A stretch of DNA of 64,000 bases from assembly GCA_022432975.1 (NCBI GenBank), contig CM039509.1, positions 46,123,167 to 46,187,166 on the forward strand. Direction: 5' to 3'. Numbering within the stretch: the stretch's first letter is position 1; each line of letters starts with the position of its first letter. The position numbers and the translations under genes were made by a program. This DNA is from Begonia masoniana. Lineage: Eukaryota; Streptophyta; Magnoliopsida; Cucurbitales; Begoniaceae. The notes beneath the pieces were generated by a model. The model was not told the DNA's origin. It did not search any database and saw only the letters and a program-made list of their open reading frames with translations. Positions 11,903 to 23,380 of this stretch are shown piece after piece.

Positions 11903-14900
11903 ATGGCCAATCGACAATATGGCCACACCTGGCCGGCGCCTTTTCCTTCTGCTACCGCTGCTGCTTCGTCGTCTCTGTCCAATGTTTATTCGTCCTCTCA
12001 TTCCCTTTCCGATTATACCTCTGCTCGCTACCTAGCGTCTGACGCACACGTTTCCAATCTCGCTAGCAAGTACTACGTTTCCAGTGAGCCAAGGACCTCT
12101 ATGTATATGAACCAGAACGATCCCCCTAGTTCTTCTGTTTCCCGGATCGCTTCCCGAACTTCGCATTGTCTTTCCCAATCTTCACTGCTTGATGCTGACG
12201 CGGTGGCTGCTCGCTACCTCGGGTCTGACATGCTCGCTTCCGATTTCGCTAGCAGGTACTCCGCTACTACTGATCGAAGGACCTCTACGTATATGAACCA
12301 GAGCGATGTCCCAAGGTTTCCTGTCTCCGAGATTGCTTCCCGAACTCCGCCATATCTCTCCAAATCTCCATGGCTTGGTTCTGAGGTAGAGTCTTCTCGC
12401 TGCCGCGAGTCTGACTCGCTCGCATCGGATATCGCTAGCAAGTACTCCGCCATCACCGATCGGAGTACTTCTTTGTATTTCAACCACAACGACGCCCTAA
12501 GGTTTTCTGTCTCCGAGATTTCTTGCAGAACTCCGCATTATCTCTCCCAATCTTCATTCCGTGGTGCTGACGTTGAGGCTTCAGTCGATCCTGTGTCCGG
12601 AACTAAACGTTCTTCTGACGGTAAGATAACTGATAATCCACATAAATGCGAAATCATATTCTTTTTAGTATTTGGATTGTGAAATCCTAGACCAATTAGA
12701 ACCCCCAATGACCTCGTTCGTGGTATTGCAACATGCTCTTCATCTTATATGTCCAAGTTTTAGTCAGTAGGTCTGCTTTTATTTACAATTCTCATCTTTT
12801 TTTCTCCCGTTGCTTGATGATTTCTGTCTGGATGTTTCCGGTTGCTATTGTGTTTTATATGCTTTGATTTTCCTAGTGATATTTAGGCAATTTTGTGTGT
12901 TCTCATGATTCTAATCTTAATCTACATTTCTTTTCTGGGAGTGGAATAATAACTATATACTGATATGTTTTCTTATAGTGAAACGATTGTCTTCGATGAT
13001 ATAGGAAAAAGTTTTCAAGGTTTATTTTAGTGTTTTCATTTCATTTTAAAATAGAGGAAGCTCTTTACTCTTGAGCCTAAACAAACTATCCTCTTTAATG
13101 AGTTTTTGATAGGAAGCTGTATGTGATTGTAAATACACACATATGTACTGGTCAAATGTGTTTCTTCATATTATATGCTTTGCATATTTGAGTTTTTATG
13201 TAACTGTCTCATCTACAAAGTTTGGAGTTAGTAGCTGACATTTTTTTAATATCTCATTTTGAATAAACTTTGTAAATATTTCTAGTATTATATTTCATCA
13301 AATTTTATAAATAACATCAAACAACATTATTATAATAACATACACAACTTTTTTGATGGTTAGTAAAGTATTAATGTAGTATAGTAACATATGTATCTTC
13401 CTTTTGGTGTTCTTGTACATGCCCTTCTATTACATATTATAGTGCTGTATGGGAGTATTTTGGGTTCCCATAACACAATTGGGCGAAGCGAAGCTTGGTA
13501 TACTACAAACTCTTTAGCCAAGCGCACTAGATTTGAAAGCACAAGCAATTTTCCTTTATATCTACAGAAGCCGGGGGAGAAGGATTTGATCACAAGTTCC
13601 TATGGATTTGGAGATAGCTGCAAGGTTGATCATCCTAGTTGGGTTCCGGAAGGTGGAATTCCAGATTGTAAAGAGGTGAAGTTTTACTATCATCTTCTTT
13701 CCTGAGTAAATAATTTCAATCTTGTATATACATATCAATAATAAATGTAGTAGAACCGTTAGCAGTTTTCTTATTCTGGAATTCTTCTGCATCTCACTTG
13801 ATGCATAATGTATAAGATGTTAATTCCATATGCTGTTACCATTATCAATGATAGAAAAAATGAAGCATTGAAGTATTCTTATTCGTACACCTCATTTTTT
13901 ATGTTTGATGTCTTTGGTTTTTACCTCTCAGTCTTTTTGATGAGAACATCAACCGTTTAAAATCTAGTTATTTTATTTATAGTTTGCATTAAAAGTTTTA
14001 AGTTTTTCATCTTTCTAGGTTAGCATTATTATGGTTTGTATTAATGAACTTATCCTTTCATTTTCTAGGGTTGCAATCCTTTTGTATTCTAGACTTATCA
14101 TATTCTAGGATTTGTTCTATTTAAAGTGTTGCATTGTAACTTAGTGAGATAGTTTATGATGATGATGAATTGAATTGCAATGTGTTGCTATTTTCCAATC
14201 TCCTTTTCTTTCTAGATTCCTCTCCTCTTTCTTCTTGGCTATACTCTTTCTTCCTTTTCTCCTCTTCTTCTCCCCTCTTCAGCTATATTTTTTATTCTAA
14301 TTCCGCTGCCTACATCAAATTAGTATCAAAGCAGGTTTTATTGTTTTCTTAAACAATAAAATCTTGGTTTAATGTCCTAATTTTCTGTGTTCGGTCACTG
14401 TTCATCGCTCGACACTGTTCATCGGTGGCACTGTTCATTGCTCGAGTTACTGTTCATCTCCGAAATTGTGAAGCTTGACTGGGTTTGTTCTATTTTCGGT
14501 TCTCCAACGCGAAAAGAGCCGATATAATGACAAAGAACTTCAATTGGTCACTGTGATAATGTAAGACCTTATAATATTTCAATGCCTATTTTTAGTGGTT
14601 TTTCAGATTGCTATGATGTTTTTGATTGGTTAGAAAGTTTAGAGATATTGTTTGAATGCCATGATTATTTAGAGAGAAGAAAAATTTTGTTAGCCTCTTA
14701 GAGTTTCAACGGGTATGCTAATTTGTGGTGGGACAAACTTACGAGAAAGAGAAGATCAGATGGCAATGGCAAAATTTGTACATGGGAGTTAATGAAGTAC
14801 CTAATGAAAAAAGAATTTTCCCTAAGACATTGCGAACAGGAGCATGGCTTTCGGCAATTTTCAGGGCCACTAAATTCATGGGAACCACCACCCTTTGTAA

Positions 14901-17900
14901 AATACGTACGTAATGAATTTTTTGAAGCGTCCTCATATGGAAAATAAAAGAAAATTGATAAATTGCATCTTGAGATTCAACAAGAACTTAAAAGGCTTTC
15001 CGAGACATCTAAGAGGTTCAATCAAACTTAGGTTGAGGAAGAGAAAACTCATGTTGACTCTTGTGAAACTATGGTGTTCTTAAGAGTTGGTCAAATGGCT
15101 TCTTTGAATGCGAAAAAAATGGAAGTACTTGGAAATGCGATCAGAATTATTCAAAGTCAAATTCGTACATATATTTCCCGCAAAAAATTTGTTGCATTGC
15201 GTTAAACCGCCATTCAACTCCAATCATTTTCTAGATAAATTGCATCTTGAGATTCAACAAGAACTTAAAAGGCTTTCCGAGACATCTAAGAGGTTCAATC
15301 AAGCTTAGGTTGAGAAAGAGAAAACTCATGTTAACTCTTGTGAAACTATGGTGTTCTTAAGAGCTGGTCAAATGGCTTCTTTGGATGCGAAAAGAATGGA
15401 AGTACTTGAAAATGCAGCTAGAATTATTCAAAGGCAAATTCGTATATATATTTCCCGCAAAAAATTTGTTGCATTGCGATTAACCGCCATTCAACTCCAA
15501 TCATTTTCTAGATGTATATTAGCTTGTAAATTATATGATCAAATGCAAAGGGAAGCAGGAGCTTTAAGAATTAAGAAGAATTTCAGACAATATCAAGGAA
15601 GAAAATCTTACCTAAGTTTACGATCACCTGCAATCACTTTGCAAACAAGATTAAGAGCAATGACGGCACGCAATGAATTCAGATTTAGAAAAAGCACGAA
15701 GGCTGCAACATTTATCCAGGCTCATCTCCGTCGTCATATGGCATATTCTTATTTTAAAAGTTTTCAAAAGGCTGTGTTATATACCCAATGTGGGTGGAAG
15801 GGAAGAGTTGCACAAAGAGAGCTTAGAATGCTTAAGATGGTCGTTCGGGAGACTAGAACGCTTAAAGAAGCGAAAAAGAAGGATGGGAAACACATTGATC
15901 AGTCAAGGAATTTTGATCATGATTTTAATGTCGATGACTTAATAGCTTATAAATGCCATTTAAACCATATGTTGATCATTTTCTTCCTCCATCTATTGAT
16001 TTTGATCATACTAACACTGCTTTCCTAACATGTTCTATCACAACACATGAGGATAAAATTGAAGCTATTTTAGATGAACAGATGGTATTTAGCAATTAAG
16101 GTGAGGTCCAGCGCTTCTTTGTCCGTTGGATGGATCGACCAAACAGTGATTGTATGTGGATTTGCAAAGTGACACTTCAACATTTGGATTTAGATCTATT
16201 GGAGCTATTCCGAAATCATTAGGATTTTTCTTTACCACATTCCGGAACAATGCCAAAGACTCTCGATTCTGGTCTCCGGTCACACAAATTTATGGTCACC
16301 AACAAAAAGTTGTTCAGCTGCTTAATTTATGGTTGGGAGATTGATTAGTTGTCGTACTATGGTTTCTTCAATGTGATTGGGTGGTTTCTCTTACCCCAGG
16401 AGAATTAATGAGGACGTCAACCGTTTAAAATCTAGTTATTTTATCTATGTTTTATTTATGGTTTGCATTAAAAGTTTTAAGTTTTTCATTTTTCTAGGTT
16501 AACATTATTATAGTTTGTATTAATGAACTTATCCTTTCATTTTCTAGGGTTGCAATCTTTTCGTATTCTAGACTTATCATATTCTAGGATTTGTTCTATT
16601 TAAAGTGTTGCATTGTAACTTGGTGGGATTGTTTATGATGATGATGAATTGAATTGCAATATGTTGTTATTTTCTAATCCCCTTTTCTTTCTATTTTCCT
16701 CTCCTCTTTCTTCTTGGCTATAACTCTTTCTTCCCTTTCTCATTTTCTTCTCCTCTCTTCAACTATATTTCTTATTCTAATTTTGCTGTCTGCATCACTT
16801 TTTTCTAGTTAACTACGAAGGATTAGACAAATAATTAACTGAGCTAGTTAGTTTCATTGAACTCTAGACTGATTACAATTTTGAAATATATTCATGTTGA
16901 TGGTTAATTTATCACATTCTATTACTATTTTCTTTAACTTCTTTATCTGCTCCAGTATGGGTATATAGTAGGAATACTACATAATATTGGTTGGATAGAT
17001 AATACAGGAATTAATTTGTTATAAAGACTGGTGTCTCTTATTGCATTCATAAATGATATTTACTGGGGGGATGTTAATTTTATATATTGTGAAATATATT
17101 TTTATGTATGTATGTATTATAATAGTAGATGTTTGGTCAAGCGATTAATTAAATCTTATGTTGTAATTCTTAGTGATAAAATAAAATAAAATCTTACATA
17201 GTATTCATTCTATAGTTCTTTAATTTCTCCTTTTTCCTTGTTATTCACATCTTTCTTGTCAACACTGGTGCATTGACATTGTTATATATCCTGTAAAAGT
17301 ATAATTGGGCCGCATTGCATAGTAATACTGGAGAATAGAAAGAAAATTTGGTTTCTCTACTGGTTGCTGTTTTCCTGTTTTATACATGATAACATGTATA
17401 CATATAGAAAGCCTTTTCTTTGCCAAAGTTTGTTCATTTCTGTTGTGGGAAGTTTCTTTCCTAAACAGTTCTGAATATGTGTGCAACATTCTATTTTATG
17501 ACTTTCTTATTTCTGTTTCCATCTCTAAATGACTATAAAATATAACAGAACTGGATCAGTCACTTTCTTGCAGAACTCCTGAAGCTTTTGTACTCACCCG
17601 CCAGATAGAAGAGGTCTCCTGAACTCCAAGCCCTTGTGCAAAAGGGATTTGTTTTCTCTTCCTTAGGGGAACCAAGCGCTCTATTGGTTATCTATGGGTG
17701 AAGAAGAAAAGAATATGATTGTTGTGTTCAGTCAGTTCCAGGGAGACTTGTTGCTTGAAACTTAATACGAGAGTGTGCTGATGATCCTAATGAAAACAAA
17801 CACTCTTCTGGGCTTGGTAAATTACATAGATCAAGATTTGCAAACTCATTCAAGCATAACAGCAAATAATTAGACGTGCATGTCTGACCAAGATTAATTG

Positions 17901-20110
17901 TAGGTTCCGTATTCTTCTTTGTACTGTGCTTTTGAGAAGAGTAAGATTCAATTCTTTGAAGCGTATTAAGGAGGAGAATCTTTTTTATCAAGTCGTTTTA
18001 CAAAGAGGTAAGAGGCAGGAAGGATTTTTCGTTCCTTGAAGAGCGACTGAAGAACTAAATCTTCTCTTAGTGGTGTCTTAATCACTAGACAGCTTGTGGA
18101 AAATTGTTTCTGTTTGTATGATCTTATAAGAAGGGGGTTTGAGCTTCACAATTCTTGCGTAATGTGTTTGGAGGAGGGTGCAAACCAACTTCCATGACAT
18201 TGCCCAAATATGTGGATGTGGCTTTCCTTGACATCAGCTGGTTAAAAGTTTGATGGTGGTCATGCAAAAACCTTTCTTTACGTCATCTGATTGTTCTGAT
18301 GAAGAAAATGTGTAAATCGATGCCTCCTTTCCGTGTTGGTTAACCTGGAATACAATGAATAGGTTTTAATTCAAAGTAGAAAAGCCAGATGTGGCTACTT
18401 TAATATAATTTTTGTCAAGTGCTGTAAAAAAAATTTTGGGGTTGGAATTTGTTTAACGACTGCCTCCTTTGACATAACTTTCTTCACTGACACAGACAAA
18501 CATTTAGTTCAAACTGTGTGAACTAGTTTTATGATAATTCAATCACGCCACTGATAATTCAATCACATTTCTATGTTTCTGTTGTCTGGTATGCAACCAT
18601 CTTTCTGGTATTTAATATTTGTGGCAGTGAACTTTGAATGTTTCTGTTTTCGAATATTCTTCTTGTTGTGTTGTTTATGTTGTAGATGGACTCTGTTCCT
18701 TTCGTTGTGTGGTTTTTCATTCCCAACAATTTTCTGTCGGTTGTCCATTCTTTTAAACTTCTTATTATGTTGCTAGGCATAAAAGCTTTTTCTAATTTTC
18801 CAGGTGCCGCAGATAGCCACAGATGAAGCGCTTCCTGAAAGACCTGAGGGGCCATATAGTTCTGTGAGTTGTACTTGAAATCAACGTTCTTTTATGCTCC
18901 TATACGCAGTTATATGAAATGATTTGAATTATGGTTGAGCGTTGTGATTTGGCCGTACTTTCTGAACACTCAAAGATGCTAATTAGGTTAAAATGCAAGT
19001 TTAATAATCCAAAAGATCAATTTGCTTCTGCAGTAGGGCATAAGTACCTTACATGTTACTGATCATAAGTTGCAAGGATCCTCTTAAGTTTAGGGGCTAA
19101 ATTGCACTTTACTCTTATCTTAATTACGTTGCTTGGTGCAAAGCTTGATGCTTTTTCTGTTTACTCGACAGTTTTTGATATTTGAGAGACTATTAATGAG
19201 GTAAAAAACTGTAGCTAAAAGTCTGTAGTTGTTTCACAGGTAGGAGCAAAGTCAGGCTCAACTATGTATCCTCAACGGCCTGGACAGCCTGCATGTGATG
19301 TAAATTTTTGTAATTTTATTTTTGCAATTCTTGATTGTTTTTCATTCTTAATTTTTTGTAACTCTTTATTGGACATCTTTTTTGTTTTTTCTGTATAGTA
19401 CTATATGAGGAAAGGGATGTGTAACTATGGGCATAGATGCAAATTTCATCACCCTGTTGTTCGGTCAAATCCATCCACAACCCTGCAAAATGTCAAATTG
19501 ACTCTTGCAGGATTACCCAAGAGAGAGGTATGCAATCTCAAATTTCCACTGCTGTAAATTATTTATACCAAAAAAAAAAATGAAAGGTTAATCTAGCATT
19601 TCCAGAGATTTGATGGAGTTCCATATCATGCATTGATCTGTATTTGGTCTGTTTCATGTTGTAAAATGGCTCAGATTGGAGTTATTGACATGGAATTTAA
19701 TGAGATTGATATGGATAAGAGTTCAATTTTTCAAAAACATTTTTACAAGTATCCCAGTTCAATGTAGAACTTTATCAGTTTATATATTTCTCTGGTCCTC
19801 ATCCCCATTTGATATCTTGTGGAGACACTTCAATATTGAATATGCACTTTCATTATAATCACATCTTGTACATATGACGTCTGCATGTTTTGTCAAATTG
19901 TAATGTAAAGTTGAGGGATCATTGCCGAGGAACATTTGTACTAAAGGTTAAATAATTTGATAGGGTATAATCATGTGTCCACAATATATGAGATCGGGCT
20001 CTTGCAAGAACGGTGCAAATTGCAAATACAACCACCCATCGCCACGAGAGGTGATTGCAAAGGCTTTGAGAGGAATCACCTCTACTGATAGTGATGAAGG
20101 GGATGAGTAA
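11903..20110 (+). CDS. CCCH zinc-finger protein, six exons, about 448 aa
   Basis: Probable RNA-binding CCCH protein of the plant HUA1/ZFN-like group. Exons with GT-AG borders and consistent phase: 11903-12620, 13443-13675, 18804-18863, 19240-19299, 19399-19527 and 19964-20110. The Ser-rich N-terminus (aa 41 to about 227) is three tandem copies of a 62-residue unit, each with an ASKY/ASRY motif, a Y(M/F)N(Q/H) motif and an S-RT motif. The finger at exon 2 is damaged: GFGDSCKVDHPSWVPEGGIPD is family-like, but its first two cysteines are missing. Two complete C-X8-C-X5-C-X3-H fingers follow, C356/C365/C371/H375 and C405/C414/C420/H424. The protein ends in an acidic tail. Intron 2 is over 5 kb because a retrotransposon sits in it. 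With one finger lost the protein may be functional but reduced, or decaying. Other family members usually carry more fingers. Confidence 0.85.
12023..12583 (+). repeat. Three in-frame 186-bp repeats in the CCCH gene exon 1
   Basis: Units at about 12023-12208, 12209-12394 and 12395-12583 each encode roughly 62 residues with shared landmarks (SD, AS-Y, TS-Y-N, RT, and L-S at the end). Divergence between units is substantial, so the duplication is not recent. Confidence 0.75.
13938..14317 (+). repeat. Left LTR of the myosin-carrying element
   Basis: About 380 bp, TGATGAG...ACATCA. It matches 16406-16797 with scattered substitutions and small indels (for example an extra TATGTTTT near 16445). 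The two LTRs have therefore diverged for some time. Confidence 0.9.
14720..14840 (+). pseudogene. gag remnant of the myosin-carrying element
   Basis: A short reading frame with Ty3-type gag landmarks, WWDKLTRKRR followed by CTWELMKYLMKKEF. It ends by frame loss within about 100 bases. It marks the element as derived from a gypsy-type parent. Confidence 0.65.
14957..15510 (+). repeat. 277-bp tandem duplication inside the retrotransposon
   Basis: 14957-15233 and 15234-15510 are direct repeats. Both run from GATAAATTGCATCTTGAG through the gag-like segment into the start of the myosin-like segment. The first copy has stop codons in the myosin part; the second continues into the long open frame. 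Confidence 0.9.
15348..16028 (+). pseudogene. Captured myosin XI neck (IQ motifs), intronless
   Basis: A 226-codon open frame whose first 185 or so residues match the neck of plant class XI myosins, the region that binds calmodulin-like light chains. Landmarks are FLRAGQMASLDAKR at the motor/neck border and a series of IQ-type motifs: AARIIQRQIRIYISRKKF, AIQLQSFSR, LRIKKNFRQYQGRKSY, AITLQTRLRAMTARNEF, AATFIQAHLRRH and VLYTQCGWKGRVAQREL. The start of the coiled-coil (VVRETRTLKEAKKK) follows. No motor or tail is present. In plant myosin XI genes this region is normally split by introns. An uninterrupted copy between LTRs therefore points to capture of spliced mRNA. The frame has stayed open, but the start codon belongs to the capture and expression is unknown. 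Confidence 0.85.
16406..16797 (+). repeat. Right LTR of the myosin-carrying element
   Basis: About 392 bp, TAATGAG...GCATCA, partner of 13938-14317. Its first two bases are TA rather than TG, which would impair the terminus. CTTTT follows as the target duplication. Confidence 0.9.
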
Positions 20111-21229
20111 GTGGCTGACTCAGTTCAGACAAATAGCTATGAGAAAAATTCTCCGAGCACATCAGCTACCTCAAGGTTACTCTTTTTTTTTAAACAATTA
20201 GCCAGTCTTTCTTATTTGTACCGTCATTTTGTATTATTTGGTATTTTAAGCTTAATCTGATATTCTAGATGGTACATTAAACTGATCCTAGCAGCTCTCA
20301 TGACCAAATTGGATTGAAATGGAAGAAAATCTCACTGGTCGTCAGCTGTCAGCAGTCAGCAGTCAGTGAGAACTAAGCATGCGCGATGAATAAGTTCAAA
20401 TCTTATTGGACGCAATTTCTTTGCATATATATAATTTTCTATGTCAAGAAAGTATTCTTTTTATCAAAGAACCATATGAACGATTCTATCGTGTTGCACT
20501 TGATCAAGGGAGTTTTCCTTTGTAGAGGAGGCTAAGTTGGTATTTGCATATTATTTGTATCACTGATTTGGCTAATCATGCAGAAAAATAGCTGGATACT
20601 GAAAAGCTTAACTATTCTAATTCTTATTACTTTTCAATATAAAAATTATTCTTATTCAAAATCCAACGGTGACTTATCTATTAACTTTTCTACTATTGCT
20701 AAAAATATCAAACTTTGCTTTACGTAAAGTTGTCGTAGTACGTTTGGATTTGAAATCACTGCTTATATACTTAGTATTGGTCATAGTTTACGAGAATATT
20801 TTGTAGTCTTAGTAAGAGGGAGAAGGGTTAAGGATTTACCCGATGTGAGTTTTGTACATAAAATGGGGAAGAATATTGTTTGGCTACCTTCAATAATCAA
20901 GCTTAACTTACAAAATATGTTGCTTGTTTTGGTATGTAAGTGAACTGTATTGGGAAGGGAGGCGTTTTAAGCAAGGAAAGGGAAATGGTAGAGACAAACT
21001 GGGATGGCCTTTGATTGCTAGAAATGCCTAATTGCTGCTCAAGTACAGGTTGGAGACTATTGATGATTCTTATCAGTTTTATATCAAATATCAAGACTCA
21101 TGACGTCTTTGAAGAATGATAACATAAACAAGAAATAGATTTAAAAGAATAAAAATAGGGAGCATTATTGAAATTAAGATTCGTTTGATAAATTGCAGCC
21201 AAGTTTGAATCGAGTGGAATAATGAACAG
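20111..21229. other. Spacer between convergent CCCH and NAC genes
   Basis: Contains the 3' untranslated region of the CCCH gene, possibly with a further intron (CCTCAAG|GTTACTC near 20175), and then AT-rich spacer. A short (CAGCAGT)n-like patch lies at 20340-20365. No gene is seen. Confidence 0.5.
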
Positions 21230-23380
21230 TCATGACTGCCTATGGAATTTCAAAACCTCGGTCTCTGTACTTGTACTTCCAGTTCCTGCTCCTGCTCCAA
21301 CGTATTGAAACAGCAAATTCTGAGTTGAACCCCTGACATCATCACTTAAATTGTGGAAATTCAAACCTACCCCTTTGCTCCACTTATTCTGATCGACTCC
21401 ATTGTTGGAGCTCGAAGCAAGAAGCTTGTCCAATAGCGACCAATCTCCAAACCTCTCCCACTGCGAGCTTCTACAGAATTGAGGATACCCAGCTGATCCC
21501 ACCACCCCTGCGTTCGAAGAAATTGATGATCCGAAAGACGGAGCTGCCACGACTGAATCTGGGCTCAGCAGCTGCGGCAGATGCGGGGAAGCGCCGAAGC
21601 TGTAATCAGTCGAAGCAGCTTGAATTTGATTATGTTTCGTCGTCTCTAGGATTAATCTGCCTGGACTTGTGCTTGCCTTCTGGTAATTAAAGTTCTCTGG
21701 AGAAGAAGAATCTGGGTGGAAGGTTCGGTTGTAGTTCTTCTTCTTGAATACCCTACAGACAACCCAGCCTTCCTCCTGCAATCAAAAGTGAAATTTCGAT
21801 CATGGGTGAATGCAACGCATTTTCTTATCTTAATCCACTCTTTAAACTTTCTATACCTGAATTTGGTCGTTGTTTTGATCGTCGAGCCGATATTCATGCA
21901 TGATCCAATCGGTTTTCTGGCCGTGAGGTGCCCGGCCGGTGTAGAAAACGAGGGTCTTCCTCATGCCGATTTTCTTGGAGTATTCAGGGAGATGGATGGG
22001 TTTGTCCCTCCCAGTCGCCTTCCAAAATCCAGCCATGGTTGCCCTATTTGTTCGAGTACCAGTTGGGTATTTCTTGTCCTTGTGGCTGAAGAAATACCAC
22101 TCACTCTGTTGCCCACTTCCAACTCTACATTTTTCTGCATTCACAACAGCACAATGTATAATTAATTTACAGTATCTCAGCCAAGTCCAACTGTTTTCAG
22201 CAATGGCTAAAATTCGATGACCTAAACTGAGTCGAAAAGCTCATGCTGCGACAAAGGTTTTGAAAACAAATTATGATTTTGTAGGCTCGAGATCGCTGAA
22301 GTGTGAATCTTATTTCATTATTTTTTGACTAAGAGTTTCTATGTTTTATATATATTTGCTACACGTACAAATTATCGTTGCACTTTGAATTGACATATCA
22401 ACTTCTCTCTTCTAACGTAATTTTGTACCCATTAGGGTTTTGTACGTATAAATTTAGTATTGTTTTTCATATTTTATTTTTTGAGATTTTGGGTTTATAC
22501 ATAATGCATAGAATGATAGAAATGTGACTTTTTATGGGTAATTTACGTTACGTGCATGTTATTTTATTGAAAAAGGATAAAAATCAATTTGAAACTCAAA
22601 ATATAGGGTTAATTTGAAACACTTCGTAAACTAAAAAGTCTAACTAAAACCTTAAACTATCAAAAATGCAACAAATCAAACCATGACATGGAGTAGATCA
22701 CCTCTCGTTCTGTATTTAGGTCGATCCCCGACATGACTCCATGTTCTTAAACATTTTACTTGAGAACTGGGGGCTGTTCCGGGACAGGGACCCCATGTTC
22801 CCGACATCCCCCTAAAATGGGATAGACATAGAATGTAGGGTCGTTCCGGAGCAGAGACCCCATTCTCGAGCACCCCTAAAATAGGGGTGCAAGAAACGGA
22901 GGCCGTTCCGGAGCAGAGATCCCACGTTCTCTAATTACGTGCAGTGTACGTTGAACGGGGATATCCACCCTCCACATCGACCCCGACCTAATATGTTCAG
23001 TGTCACGTAAGTACTAGACAGAACGGGGATGATCGGCCCTCATCAGAGTTTGATTTGTTACATTTTAGATAGTTTAAATTTTTAAGATTTTTAGTTTATG
23101 TTGTGTTGCAAATTAACCTCGTAGGGTTGAAGTTAGTTTTTTGAAAAATGACTTATTTCCATGCAAATTAAGGTTGAATCTTCATCTAACCTTTAAGGTC
23201 CCAAGGCTCGAGCTTGTTGAGATCAACTTCCCTAATCACATCAAGGTCGATGGCCTCGTAAGAGACCTTCTTTCTGAGATAATAGTGCAGAAGCTCTTCA
23301 TCCGTGGGGTGGAATCTAAACCCAGGAGGCACCGTCAGTTGTCCATTGCCCGTCATCATATCCTCTGGTTGATCTCTCAA
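21230..23380 (-). CDS. NAC transcription factor of the SOMBRERO/BEARSKIN group, about 337 aa
   Basis: Exons 23380-23191, 22134-21857 and 21775-21230 join with GT-AG borders and consistent phase. NAC subdomains are complete: [108 protein letters not shown] and [11 protein letters not shown]. The A and B subdomains ([20 protein letters not shown]) are those of SMB/BRN1/BRN2, which control root-cap maturation and cell-wall changes in Arabidopsis; the best fit is SMB (ANAC033). The C-terminal half is Ser/Asn-rich with a [13 protein letters not shown] motif. Two possible starts exist, MRDQPEDMM at 23380 or the internal Met-Met seven codons later. Intron 1 contains a foldback element. Confidence 0.9.
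22576..23140. mobile_element. MULE-like foldback element in intron 1 of the SMB-like gene
   Basis: Inverted arms of roughly 90 bp (GGTTAATTTGAAACAC and AAACTATCAAAAATGCAACA on the left; their near-complements on the right). They are flanked by a 9-bp repeat TTGAAAAAG/TTGAAAAAT (22567-22575 and 23141-23149). A 9-bp duplication is typical of Mutator-like elements. The core is GC-rich, unlike the host intron, and holds a threefold internal repeat. No transposase is encoded. Confidence 0.75.
22772..22930. repeat. Threefold 60-70 bp repeat in the foldback core
   Basis: Three units each contain GTTCCGG(A)GCAGAGA(C/T)CCCA or the variant GTTCCGGGACAGGGACCCCA, starting at about 22772, 22842 and 22903. 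They are separated by CCCTAAAAT(G/A)GG-type linkers. The units are imperfect copies. Confidence 0.7.

Larger units (their letters stand above)
13938..16797 (+). mobile_element. Non-autonomous Ty3-type LTR retrotransposon carrying a myosin XI fragment
   Basis: Two LTRs (13938-14317 and 16406-16797) begin T(G/A)ATGAG and end (C)ATCA. They are flanked by the 5-bp duplication CTTTT (13933-13937 and 16798-16802). A primer-binding-site-like TAGTATCAAAGCA follows the left LTR. The interior has a gag remnant (WWDKLTRKRRS; TWELMKYLMK) near 14720-14820, a gag-like LHLEIQQELKRLS segment, and then the myosin fragment. Last comes a degraded segment resembling the C-terminal chromodomain-like end of Ty3 pol (VRWMDRPNSDC near 16120-16160). 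Protease, reverse transcriptase and integrase are absent, so the element depended on a helper. It is in the sense orientation within intron 2 of the CCCH gene. Confidence 0.9.

Noticed and set aside
12182..12489. Two minus-strand frames of 91 and 101 codons opposite the CCCH exon 1
   Set aside because: Shadow frames created by the internal repeat of the exon.
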